NCBI GenBank assembly: GCA_902494945.1
Contig: CABUVF010000081.1
Span: 1-8,843, forward strand
Length of the DNA stretch: 8,843 bases
Origin: an uncultured Collinsella sp.
Lineage (GTDB): Bacteria; Actinomycetota; Coriobacteriia; Coriobacteriales; Coriobacteriaceae
Direction of reading: 5' to 3'
Below the pieces are notes generated by a model that saw only the letters and a program-made list of their open reading frames with translations, was not told the origin of the DNA and searched no databases. Below are positions 1 to 6,502 of the stretch, piece by piece (within the stretch, counting starts at the first letter, position 1; each line of letters starts with the position of its first letter). A program made the translations under genes and the position numbers.

Positions 1-287
1 ATCTTCTCGATGTCCTTGCGCGAGGACTCGCGATACAGCGAGAACTTGCGGCCGATGACCTGGACGACCTCGGCGTGGCAGCGATCGGCGAGCTCTTCGG
101 CGGCCTCGCGGGCAGAAAGGCTGGAACCATCGAGTACGGAGCACTTAACGAGCTCGTGCTTCTCCAGGTAGGCGACCGTCTGCTCGACGGTGCCCTCGTT
201 GATGTCGGACTTGCCGATGATGATGGCGGGGTTGAGGTGATGGGCCATGCTGCGAAGCTGCTTGACCTGGGCTCCTGTCAGTGCCAT
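1..287 (-). CDS. yhbY: YhbY-type CRM-domain RNA-binding protein (3' end outside window)
   Basis: This is a small single-domain RNA-binding protein of the CRS1/YhbY (CRM) family. In E. coli YhbY associates with the pre-50S ribosomal subunit, so a role in ribosome assembly is likely by family knowledge. The start is ATG at 287-285, opening MALTGAQVKQLRSMAHHLNP, the usual start of the family. The middle has IIIGKSDINEG (about residues 22-32), where the CRM GxxG loop sits, and the end has VVQVIGRKFSLYR (about 74-86), matching the conserved closing strand (VQVIGKxxVLYR in E. coli). The loop reads GKSD rather than the common GKxG/GNxG form. 95 codons are visible; the family is about 97 residues, so only a few residues and the stop lie beyond the left edge. 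The Shine-Dalgarno is weak (GAAAGCGAGAA). No partner gene is visible on the left. Confidence 0.9.
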   Translation of the reverse strand, partial: MALTGAQVKQLRSMAHHLNPAIIIGKSDINEGTVEQTVAYLEKHELVKCSVLDGSSLSAREAAEELADRCHAEVVQVIGRKFSLYRESSRKDIEK

Positions 288-314
288 GGGTTCTCGCTTT
301 CTATGTTATGGGGC

Positions 315-329
315 GCCCCGCGATGGGGC
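315..329 (-). other. Short GC-rich hairpin in the leader of yhbY
   Basis: GCCCC (315-319) pairs with GGGGC (325-329) around a five-base loop. It lies 28 bases before the yhbY start and 141 bases past the stop of the upstream methyltransferase. There is no U-run after it on either strand, so it could be a weak terminator, a leader hairpin, or chance in GC-rich DNA. The rest of 288-469 holds no gene I can support. Confidence 0.3.
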
Positions 330-469
330 CTTAATCTACGTGAACTGTCCCACGATAGCGCAGGAACGGCGCGGTGTGGGGCGTGTTTGACCAGTTCAAA
401 AAGAATGCGGATGCCGAGCGGGAGAACAGCGCGGGTTACAGGCGGACGTGTACGGCGGCCGAAAGCGGT

Positions 470-1357
470 CTATGGACGGCTCGAAGAGACCGGCTCCCAT
501 GCAATAAGCGCCCAACGGACCTTGCGGACGTGGTCGAGCATGTAGCGCCCTTGCAGCACGCCCTTGGACCCTGGCTCGCCGGCATGGGGATTTTCAATCA
601 TATGCTGAGCGACGTAGACGCGCAGACGGTCGATCTTATCCTCGTTACCGTGCTCGAGCATGCGGGAGAAGTCCGCCACGCCCGCCTCAAGGCTATCGAA
701 GGTATCGCGACGAGGCGATTCAAAGTACGTAACCTGCGGCAGGGCACCCATCTGAACGAGGATATTAAAGGCATACACAAAGCCATTACTGCAGGTAACC
801 GAGGCACCGATGGCGTTCATCAGGTGCAGGTCATAGCGTGGGCTGGAGTTGGCGACCATCGTAACAGCACAACGCCGACGAGCCGTTCGATCAAGCTTGG
901 CAAGCGCGCCTTTTAGGTTGGTCGTGGTGACAGAACGACTGGCAAAGGCAACATCTACCGCTTTCGCGACCGGTCCAACCAAATCCCAGTCATCATCCCA
1001 AGCAAGTTCAAGCGGTGTAATGCGATCCTCGAGTCCATAGTACTCAATGCCAGCATCAAGCGTGCCCAACATAGCAGGGGAAAAGTCAGCAGCAATCACA
1101 GGATGCCCAGCCTGAGCAAGCGGAATGGCAATCGACCCAGCCCCACACCCCATATCAAGCACCGACTCGCCAGGCTTTAACGCCAACAGCTTTATAAAAT
1201 CCCGGGCATACGGAGCAGTCTCAAGCGGCCGAAAATGCCGAGCCCGCTTATCCCACTCAAAAGAATCATCAGCCCGCCGCCGACCAGCCTGCAGGCGCAT
1301 CCATTCCTGGTTCCAATCTGTGGAAAGCAGCTCAGAGCGAGCATCCCCATCAACCAC
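470..1357 (-). CDS. Class I SAM-dependent methyltransferase, substrate unknown
   Basis: A 295-residue cytosolic protein with a class I (Rossmann) methyltransferase fold. The SAM-binding motif I is VLDMGCGAGSIAIPLA at about residues 66-81, followed by the acidic motif II region AADFSPAML at about 89-97. A DDDW stretch (about 121-124) lies near where motif III is expected. An N-terminal part (TDWNQEWMRLQ, then WDKRARHF) precedes the fold, as in methyltransferase_11-like small-molecule methyltransferases. I chose GTG at 1357-1355 because a perfect AGGAGG (1365-1370) lies 7 bases upstream. An ATG 60 bases further upstream at 1417 would add a hydrophobic stretch resembling a signal peptide, but that stretch is translated leader including the Shine-Dalgarno. 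The TAG stop is at 472-470. Neighbours do not reveal the substrate; nothing in the sequence separates a small molecule from a macromolecule target. Confidence 0.85.
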   Translation of the reverse strand: MVDGDARSELLSTDWNQEWMRLQAGRRRADDSFEWDKRARHFRPLETAPYARDFIKLLALKPGESVLDMGCGAGSIAIPLAQAGHPVIAADFSPAMLGTLDAGIEYYGLEDRITPLELAWDDDWDLVGPVAKAVDVAFASRSVTTTNLKGALAKLDRTARRRCAVTMVANSSPRYDLHLMNAIGASVTCSNGFVYAFNILVQMGALPQVTYFESPRRDTFDSLEAGVADFSRMLEHGNEDKIDRLRVYVAQHMIENPHAGEPGSKGVLQGRYMLDHVRKVRWALIAWEPVSSSRP

Positions 1358-1364
1358 GGGCCAA

Positions 1365-1370
1365 CCTCCT
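1365..1370 (-). promoter_or_regulatory. Shine-Dalgarno AGGAGG deciding the methyltransferase start
   Basis: On the minus strand AGGAGG is followed by seven bases and then GTG at 1357. No comparably placed site precedes the in-frame ATG at 1417, so this site decides the start codon. Confidence 0.8.
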
Positions 1371-1465
1371 AGCAACAAAAAAGCGACTCCTCCCAAAAGA
1401 AGAGCCGCAACCAGCATATCTCAGAAAAGAACCGATCCAACGCCAAACCGTCGTATCAACCAAGT

Positions 1466-1490
1466 GGTGCAGGAGCGAAGCAACTGCACC
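1466..1490 (-). other. Hairpin in the leader upstream of the methyltransferase
   Basis: GGTGCAG (1466-1472) and CTGCACC (1484-1490) form a perfect 7-bp stem with an 11-base loop that can close further through GC/GC. It lies about 110 bases upstream of the methyltransferase start and 33 bases from the large inverted repeat. No U-run follows on the minus strand. Together with the inverted repeat it fills most of the 318-bp gap between the methyltransferase and the UPF0210 gene; no gene is supported in that gap and no convincing -35/-10 pair was found. Confidence 0.4.
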
Positions 1491-1523
1491 CGGGATAGAA
1501 CCCAGCCGAGGTTGAGATGTGCG

Positions 1524-1657
1524 GGAGCCCCGGGGAGGGCAAATATATAAGGTCGATCGCGAGTTCCGCACGAGCCGGAGAGCACTTAATGTGCTCTCCG
1601 TGCGAGTCAGGACTGTCCGAGCAGGCAACCTTATATATTTGCCCTCCCCGGGGCTCC
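1524..1657. repeat. 134-bp element: perfect 30-bp inverted repeat enclosing an inner hairpin
   Basis: The left arm 1524-1553 (beginning GGAGCCCCGGGGAGGG and ending ATATATAAGGT) is the exact reverse complement of 1628-1657, 30 of 30 bases. The match stops abruptly on both sides. The 74-base interior holds a second palindrome: GGAGAGCAC (1577-1585) and GTGCTCTCC (1591-1599) around TTAAT, and CGCACG (1567-1572) with CGTGCG (1599-1604) outside it, giving a bulged extension. The element begins 18 bases past the UPF0210 stop. It is not a standard terminator, because the arms are unusually long and the 3' arm is not followed by a U-run on either strand. It could be a small non-autonomous mobile element with terminal inverted repeats, a dispersed palindromic repeat, or a structured RNA. 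No clear target-site duplication was seen. The arms are certain; the function is unknown. Confidence 0.85.
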
Positions 1658-1675
1658 TCGCCTCGTATCCCTGGG

Positions 1676-3040
1676 CTAGTTCTTCAGCGAGTTCAGCGGA
1701 GCCGGGAAGCGTCCACCACGGTGGGCAAGCACGGTGCCGGCGTTGGGGTTCACCGGCATGATGGGCGCACGGCCGAACAGGCCGCCGTACTCGACGCAGT
1801 CGCCCACGCCCTTGCCAATGGCGGGAATCACGCGGACGGCCGTGGTCTTGTTGTTGATGACGCCGATGGCCATCTCGTCGGCGATGATGCCGGCGATGGT
1901 CTCGACCGGGGTGTCGCCGGGGATGGCGATCATGTCCAGGCCGACGGAGCAGACACAGGTCATGGCCTCGAGCTTCTCGAGCGAAAGCGCACCGGCCTCG
2001 ACGGCGGCGATCATGCCGGCGTCCTCGGACACGGGGATAAAGGCGCCCGAGAGGCCGCCCACGCTGGAGCTGGCCATGACGCCGCCCTTCTTGACGGCAT
2101 CGTTGAGCATGGCGAGCGCGCAGGTCGTGCCCGGGCCACCACAGGTGCCCACGCCGATAATCTCGAGGATGCGCGCGACGGAGTCGCCGACGGCAGGCGT
2201 AGGTGCCAGCGACAGGTCGACAATGCCCTTCTCAACACCCAGACGATGGGCGGCCTCACGGCTCATGAGCTCACCGGCACGGGTGATCTTAAAGGCGGTC
2301 TGCTTGATCTTCTCAGCGACCTCCATCATCGATGCGGAATCGGGCAGCTTCTCCAGGGCGGCGGCCATAACGCCGGGGCCCGAGACACCTACGTTGATGA
2401 CGGCGTCGGCCTCGCCGCCGCCGTGGACGGCGCCCGCCATAAACGGGGAGTCCTCGACCATGTTGGCAAAGCAGACAAACTTGGATGCGCCAACGGAGTC
2501 CTGGTCGGCCGTGAGCTTAGCGGCATCGATGATGGTCTGAGCTGCCATGAGCACGGCGTCCATGTTGATGCCGGCGCGCAGACTTGCGACGTTGACGCTG
2601 GAGCAGACGCGGCTGGTGGTGGCGAGCGCCTGGGGGATGGACTGGATGACGCGGCGGTCGGCGTCGCCGATGCCTTTCTGGACGAGCGCGGAGAAGCCGC
2701 CCAGGTAGTCGATGCCGAGGGTCTCGGCCGCGCGGTCGAGGGCGTGCGCGATGGGGGTGAGGTCCTCATCCTTGCAGCATGCGGCGATCTGCGCCACCGG
2801 GGTGACGGAAACGCGCTTGTTGACAATGGGGATACCGTACTCGCGCTCGAGGTTCTCGGCGGTCTCGACCAAGTGCTCAGCCGTGTGCGTCACGTGGTCG
2901 TAGATCTTCGTGCACATGCGGTCGAGGTTCTCGTCACCGCAACCCATGAGCGAAACACCCATGGTGATGGTCCTGATGTCGAGGTTCTGCTCCTCAACCA
3001 TGCCGCGGGTTTCCGCGATTTCTGCAGGCGTGATCGCCAT
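1676..3040 (-). CDS. UPF0210 / DUF711 (PFL-like) family protein
   Basis: A 454-residue cytosolic protein of the UPF0210 (DUF711) family, often labelled 'PFL family protein' for a structural resemblance to pyruvate formate-lyase; its biochemical role is not established. The length matches the family norm of about 450 residues. Landmarks are the N-terminal LDIRTITMGVSLMGC (20-34), AVHGGGEADAVINVGVSGPG (204-223), IIGVGTCGGPGTTCALAMLND (about 294-314), SSVGGLSGAFIPVSED (325-340) and a C-terminal PVNPNAGT (429-436). I see no glycyl-radical signature, so radical chemistry should not be assumed from the name. The start is ATG at 3040-3038, with AGGAG at 3048-3052 seven bases upstream. A longer start at 3097 would begin inside a terminator-like hairpin. 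In many bacteria the partner gene is a small ACT-domain protein (UPF0237) directly upstream; none is here. It follows the methionine operon in the same direction but is separated by a strong hairpin. Confidence 0.88.
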   Translation of the reverse strand: MAITPAEIAETRGMVEEQNLDIRTITMGVSLMGCGDENLDRMCTKIYDHVTHTAEHLVETAENLEREYGIPIVNKRVSVTPVAQIAACCKDEDLTPIAHALDRAAETLGIDYLGGFSALVQKGIGDADRRVIQSIPQALATTSRVCSSVNVASLRAGINMDAVLMAAQTIIDAAKLTADQDSVGASKFVCFANMVEDSPFMAGAVHGGGEADAVINVGVSGPGVMAAALEKLPDSASMMEVAEKIKQTAFKITRAGELMSREAAHRLGVEKGIVDLSLAPTPAVGDSVARILEIIGVGTCGGPGTTCALAMLNDAVKKGGVMASSSVGGLSGAFIPVSEDAGMIAAVEAGALSLEKLEAMTCVCSVGLDMIAIPGDTPVETIAGIIADEMAIGVINNKTTAVRVIPAIGKGVGDCVEYGGLFGRAPIMPVNPNAGTVLAHRGGRFPAPLNSLKN

Positions 3041-3047
3041 CCTTGCG

Positions 3048-3052
3048 CTCCT
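3048..3052 (-). promoter_or_regulatory. Shine-Dalgarno AGGAG deciding the UPF0210 start
   Basis: AGGAG lies seven bases before ATG 3040 on the minus strand, supporting the shorter 454-residue product over one starting inside the upstream hairpin. Confidence 0.75.
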
Positions 3053-3086
3053 ATCTGCCAAAACGAGCATAGTCTTATCTATTCTA

Positions 3087-3124
3087 ACGTGCCGCACGTG
3101 CCAAGTGGCGCATGCGGCACGTTT
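3087..3124 (-). terminator. Strong hairpin, probable terminator of the metF-activator-metH operon
   Basis: AACGTGCCGCA (3087-3097) and TGCGGCACGTT (3114-3124) form a perfect 11-bp stem. After one mismatch five more pairs (one G-U) close on an AAGT loop (3104-3107). It starts 25 bases past the metH stop and ends 47 bases before the UPF0210 start. On the minus strand the 3' side is only TTAGAATAG, a poor U-run, whereas the plus-strand side has TTTT. It may therefore be a leaky terminator on the minus strand, letting some transcription reach UPF0210. Confidence 0.7.
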
Positions 3125-3148
3125 TGGTGCGGGGTTGTTTCCGTTGTG

Positions 3149-5704
3149 TTACCGGCCAAAGACCTCTTCGGCGATGCGCGCGCTCTCGGCGGCGTCCTTG
3201 GCGTAGTAGTCTGCACCAATCTGTTTGGCGTATTCGGGGGTGAGCACGGCGCCGCCCACGATGATCTTGACGCCCGGGACCTCGGCATGAAGCAGCTTGA
3301 TGGTCTCCTCCATGGCGACGACCGTGGTGGTCATAAGCGCCGAGAGGCCGACGAGCTTAATGTCGCGCTCCTTGACGGTCTTGAGCACCTCCTGCGGGTC
3401 GACGTCGCGGCCAAGGTCAAAGACGGTATAGCCGTAGTTATCGAGCAGCATCTTGACGATGTTTTTACCGATGTCGTGGATATCGCCCTTGACGGTGGCC
3501 ACGCAGATCTTACCCTTGTCGGCAATCTCGCCGGCGGGCATCAGGCGTTTGATGGTATCGAAGCCCACGCGCGCGGCCTCGGCCGAGGCCATGAGCTGCG
3601 GCAAGAAAAACTTGCCCTGGTCAAAGAGGACTCCGACCTCATCGAGGGCGGGGATAAAGTGGTTGTTGATGAGGTCCATAGCGTCGTGGTCGGCCAACAG
3701 ACGCTCGGTCTCGGCCGCGATTTCGCCCTTGCGGCCCGAGACGACCATGTGGCGGATGGGGTCGTCATCGGCGCTTGCGGTGGTGCTTGCGGCGGGCGCG
3801 GCATCGGTCGAGGCGACCTGGGCGGCTGCCGGGTTGGCGGCAATCTTGTACGGATCGGTCCAGCCGGCGTAGCGCTCGATGTATCCGGTCGAGCCCTCGT
3901 CCTCAGCGCTCAAGACGCGATAGCTGTAGACGGTGTCCATAAAGCGCTTGGAACCCGGGTTCATGATGGGGGCGTCCAGACCTGCACCAAAGGCGGCGGC
4001 CAAAAAGACCGAGCCCAGCAGCGGGCGGGCGGGCAGACCAAAGCTAATGTTCGATACGCCGAGTGCGCACTTGACGCCAAGGCGCTCCTTGCACATAGAC
4101 ATGGCACATAGAATCTGCTCAGCCTGGCGCTGGTTGGTCGAGGCGGTCATGACCAGGCAGTCGATGAGGATACGGTCCGGGCCGATGCCGTAACGGGCGG
4201 CTTCGGCCACGATGCGCTCGGCGATGGCGAAGCGAGCCTCGGCGGTATCGGGGATGCCGCTCTCGTCGAGCGTGAGGCCGACGACGTTGGTGCCGTAGTG
4301 GGCGACCAGCGGGAAGATCTCGTCCATGATCTGTTGCTTGCCGTTGACCGAGTTGATGATGGGCTTGCCGGCGTAGCGACGTACGGCGGCCTCGACGGCG
4401 GCGGGGTCGGTGGAGTCGATCTGCAGCGGCAGCAGCGTGGAGCCTTGGAGCTGCTCGGTCGCCTGCTGGATGACCTTGACCTCGTCGATCTCGGGCAAGC
4501 CCACGTTGACGTCCAAGATGTCGGCGCCCTGCTCCTGCTGGCTGATGCCCTGGCTCACGACGTAGTCCAGGTCGCCGTCGCGTAGGGCCTGCTGCAGGCG
4601 CTTTTTGCCGGTGGGGTTGATGCGCTCGCCGATGACGGCGATCTTGTGGCCGTCGCAGGGGAGGTCCACGACCGTCTGGGCGCTCGTGACCGACATGCTG
4701 GGCTTGCGGTGACGCGTGCAGGGCGTGTGGTTGTCGATGAGGGTGCGAAGTGCCGCCATGTGCGTGGGCGTGGTGCCGCAGCAGCCGCCCACGACGCTTA
4801 CGCCGTCGGCAATCATGCCGGCGACGGCCTCGGCGTATTCGGGTGCCTGGATATCAAAGACGGTATTGCCGTCATCGTCCACGCGGGGCAGTCCTGCATT
4901 GGCCTGCACCATAACGGGCTTGTCGGTGACGGTGAGCATACGCGCGGCGAGTCCTCGGAGCTCGGCCGGGCCCTGGCTGCAGTTGATGCCAAGGACGTCG
5001 GCGCCGATGGCGTCGAGCGTGATGGCGGCCACCTCGGGGCTTGTGCCCAGGAACGTGCGACCGTCTTCCTCAAAGGTCATGGTGGCAAAGACGGGCAGGT
5101 CGGAGTTTTCGCGGCAGGCGAGGACGGCCGCCTTGATCTCGGCCAGGTCGGTCATGGTCTCGATAATAAAGAGGTCCACACCCGCGGCGACGCCAGCGCG
5201 CGCCTCCTCGGCAAAGAGGTCGTAGGCCTCGTCGAAGCTGAGGGTGCCCAGGGGGCGAAGCAGCGCACCGATGGGGCCGATGTCGCCGGCGACGTAATGG
5301 GCACCGGCCGCGCGGGCGCAGGTGACGGCCGCGGCAAAGACGTCTGCCACGGTGGCGGCACCGTCGAGCTTGTGGGCGTTGGCGCCAAAGGTGTTGGCGG
5401 TGATCGCGTCGCAGCCGGCTTCGACGTACTGACGCTGGATGTCGGTAATGACCTGAGGCTCCTCAAAGTTGAGCAGCTCGGGCAGGGCGCCGGCCTTCAT
5501 GCCGGCCGCCTGCAGCATGGTACCCATGCCGCCGTCGAACAGCAGGTGTCCCGTGCCCTCGATGGCCGCACACAGGCGATCGTCCTTAATGCGAAGGTCG
5601 TCGATCGTGCGCGTCTTGTACGTGGCGCCATTACGGCGTGCGGCATCAACGGGTGCCGCCAGCGCGGCACCGTCCAGATCATGAGTGATAAGCGGAGTAA
5701 ACAT
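3149..5704 (-). CDS. metH: Cobalamin-dependent methionine synthase core, lacking the reactivation domain
   Basis: Transfers a methyl group from 5-methyl-THF via methylcobalamin to homocysteine, giving methionine. The 851 residues contain, in order: an N-terminal extension (1-50); the homocysteine/zinc barrel (about 52-325) with FDGGMGTML at 56-64 and zinc ligands C242 (INCSQGP) and C308/C309 (GGCCGTTPTH); the pterin-binding barrel (about 354-620) starting IGERINPTGKKRL; an Ala/Ser/Thr-rich linker (about 622-645); the four-helix cap (about 650-730); and the B12 Rossmann domain (about 732-851) with D741-x-H743-x-x-G746 (GDIHDIGKNIV), where H743 is the expected lower cobalt ligand. E. coli MetH is about 1,227 residues and ends in a SAM-binding reactivation domain, absent here and supplied by the gene just upstream. 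The start ATG at 5704 has AGGAG (5711-5715) six bases before it, overlapping the upstream TAG stop. The split form resembles that known from Thermotoga maritima. Confidence 0.95.
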   Translation of the reverse strand: MFTPLITHDLDGAALAAPVDAARRNGATYKTRTIDDLRIKDDRLCAAIEGTGHLLFDGGMGTMLQAAGMKAGALPELLNFEEPQVITDIQRQYVEAGCDAITANTFGANAHKLDGAATVADVFAAAVTCARAAGAHYVAGDIGPIGALLRPLGTLSFDEAYDLFAEEARAGVAAGVDLFIIETMTDLAEIKAAVLACRENSDLPVFATMTFEEDGRTFLGTSPEVAAITLDAIGADVLGINCSQGPAELRGLAARMLTVTDKPVMVQANAGLPRVDDDGNTVFDIQAPEYAEAVAGMIADGVSVVGGCCGTTPTHMAALRTLIDNHTPCTRHRKPSMSVTSAQTVVDLPCDGHKIAVIGERINPTGKKRLQQALRDGDLDYVVSQGISQQEQGADILDVNVGLPEIDEVKVIQQATEQLQGSTLLPLQIDSTDPAAVEAAVRRYAGKPIINSVNGKQQIMDEIFPLVAHYGTNVVGLTLDESGIPDTAEARFAIAERIVAEAARYGIGPDRILIDCLVMTASTNQRQAEQILCAMSMCKERLGVKCALGVSNISFGLPARPLLGSVFLAAAFGAGLDAPIMNPGSKRFMDTVYSYRVLSAEDEGSTGYIERYAGWTDPYKIAANPAAAQVASTDAAPAASTTASADDDPIRHMVVSGRKGEIAAETERLLADHDAMDLINNHFIPALDEVGVLFDQGKFFLPQLMASAEAARVGFDTIKRLMPAGEIADKGKICVATVKGDIHDIGKNIVKMLLDNYGYTVFDLGRDVDPQEVLKTVKERDIKLVGLSALMTTTVVAMEETIKLLHAEVPGVKIIVGGAVLTPEYAKQIGADYYAKDAAESARIAEEVFGR

Positions 5705-5713
5705 CGGGGGCTC

Positions 5714-6502
5714 CTAATGGCTGGAATAGCAGGTGGTGTGGGCGGCGCGGAAGCGGCAGTGCTCGCGCATACGGCAGATATTGCAGGTGGGGCGGCTCTG
5801 GGCGTCGTGGACTTCGCCGTCAAACAGACCGATCACCGCGGTCACGCTCTTGGTGGGCATGAGCAGGCTGGTGGGGGTGACGGTAAGTCCAATGAGGCGC
5901 GTGGCGTTGAGTGCATCCACGATCGAGCGCTGGGCAGAGAGCGGGCAGTCGCCATAGCCGGGACTGAAGCGCCAGTTGCCGGCGAGCCCGTGTGCGGCGG
6001 CCGCAGCCTTGACTTGCTGGTCCATCTGCTCGACGGCGGCCTCCACGTAGGCGGAGCATGCGGCGTCGAGCACGGCTCCCTCTAGGGGCTGCTGAGCTCC
6101 CGTGGTGCGCAGACGGCGTTCGGCGTCCATGCCGAGGGTGCATGCCATGAGTGCGGCAAAGCGGGCGTCTTTGAGGTGGCGATAGATATCGCGACCGCGC
6201 AGCTCAACGTTGGTGCCGACTAAGCGAATGCAGGGCTCGCCCTGTTCATCGACGCCCGTGGCATCGATGGCAAATATGCGGCGCACGCCACGGGGCTCAA
6301 TGTCCAGCTCCAGACGCTCAACGACAAGCTCAATACGCTGCGCTAGCTCGGGCTCAATCTGCTGGCCGCCGTAGCCCAGATACCGCAGCATCTCGGCACG
6401 GTCGACACGAGGATGGTGGGCAGCGTCGATACGGTAAAGCGCCGGCGACGCAAGGTCGGCCGGCACTTCAACAACGGTTGTATCGATGTGCGGTTTTTCC
6501 AT
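5714..6502 (-). CDS. Stand-alone MetH reactivation (activation-domain) protein
   Basis: A 262-residue protein matching the vitamin-B12-dependent methionine synthase activation domain. By family knowledge it binds SAM and, with an electron donor, remethylates oxidised cob(II)alamin on MetH. The clearest signature is RFSPGYGDCPLSAQ (178-191), corresponding to the RxxPGY SAM-binding motif of MetH, followed by TVTPTSLLMPTKSVTAVIG (about 207-225). The C-terminus has C240-x2-C243-x5-C249 plus C258, a possible metal site that the fused MetH domain lacks; the metal is unknown. It starts at ATG 6502, sharing one base with the metF stop (TAATG); the Shine-Dalgarno is poor (GGGG two bases away), so translation is probably coupled to metF. 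That matters because metF carries a premature amber codon. metH starts 9 bp downstream, supporting a dedicated partnership. Confidence 0.9.
   Translation of the reverse strand: MEKPHIDTTVVEVPADLASPALYRIDAAHHPRVDRAEMLRYLGYGGQQIEPELAQRIELVVERLELDIEPRGVRRIFAIDATGVDEQGEPCIRLVGTNVELRGRDIYRHLKDARFAALMACTLGMDAERRLRTTGAQQPLEGAVLDAACSAYVEAAVEQMDQQVKAAAAAHGLAGNWRFSPGYGDCPLSAQRSIVDALNATRLIGLTVTPTSLLMPTKSVTAVIGLFDGEVHDAQSRPTCNICRMREHCRFRAAHTTCYSSH

Noticed and set aside
1524..1657. Inverted repeat as an ordinary rho-independent terminator
   Set aside because: The arms are much longer than usual, enclose 74 bases, and neither 3' arm is followed by a U-run. Some role in transcript ends is still possible.
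1524..1657. Inverted repeat as an insertion sequence or CRISPR remnant
   Set aside because: There is no transposase coding capacity in 134 bp, no clear target duplication, and only one repeat pair with no spacer array.
1517..4111. 864-codon open frame on the plus strand opposite UPF0210 and metH
   Set aside because: It is a shadow of GC-rich codons: low-complexity His/Asp/Gly/Val-rich translation, no recognisable domain, while the opposite strand encodes two well-matched families.
4646..6085. 479-codon plus-strand open frame opposite metH and its activator
   Set aside because: Same shadow pattern (Gly/His/Asp/Val-rich), no motif, no plausible ribosome site, fully antisense to clear genes.
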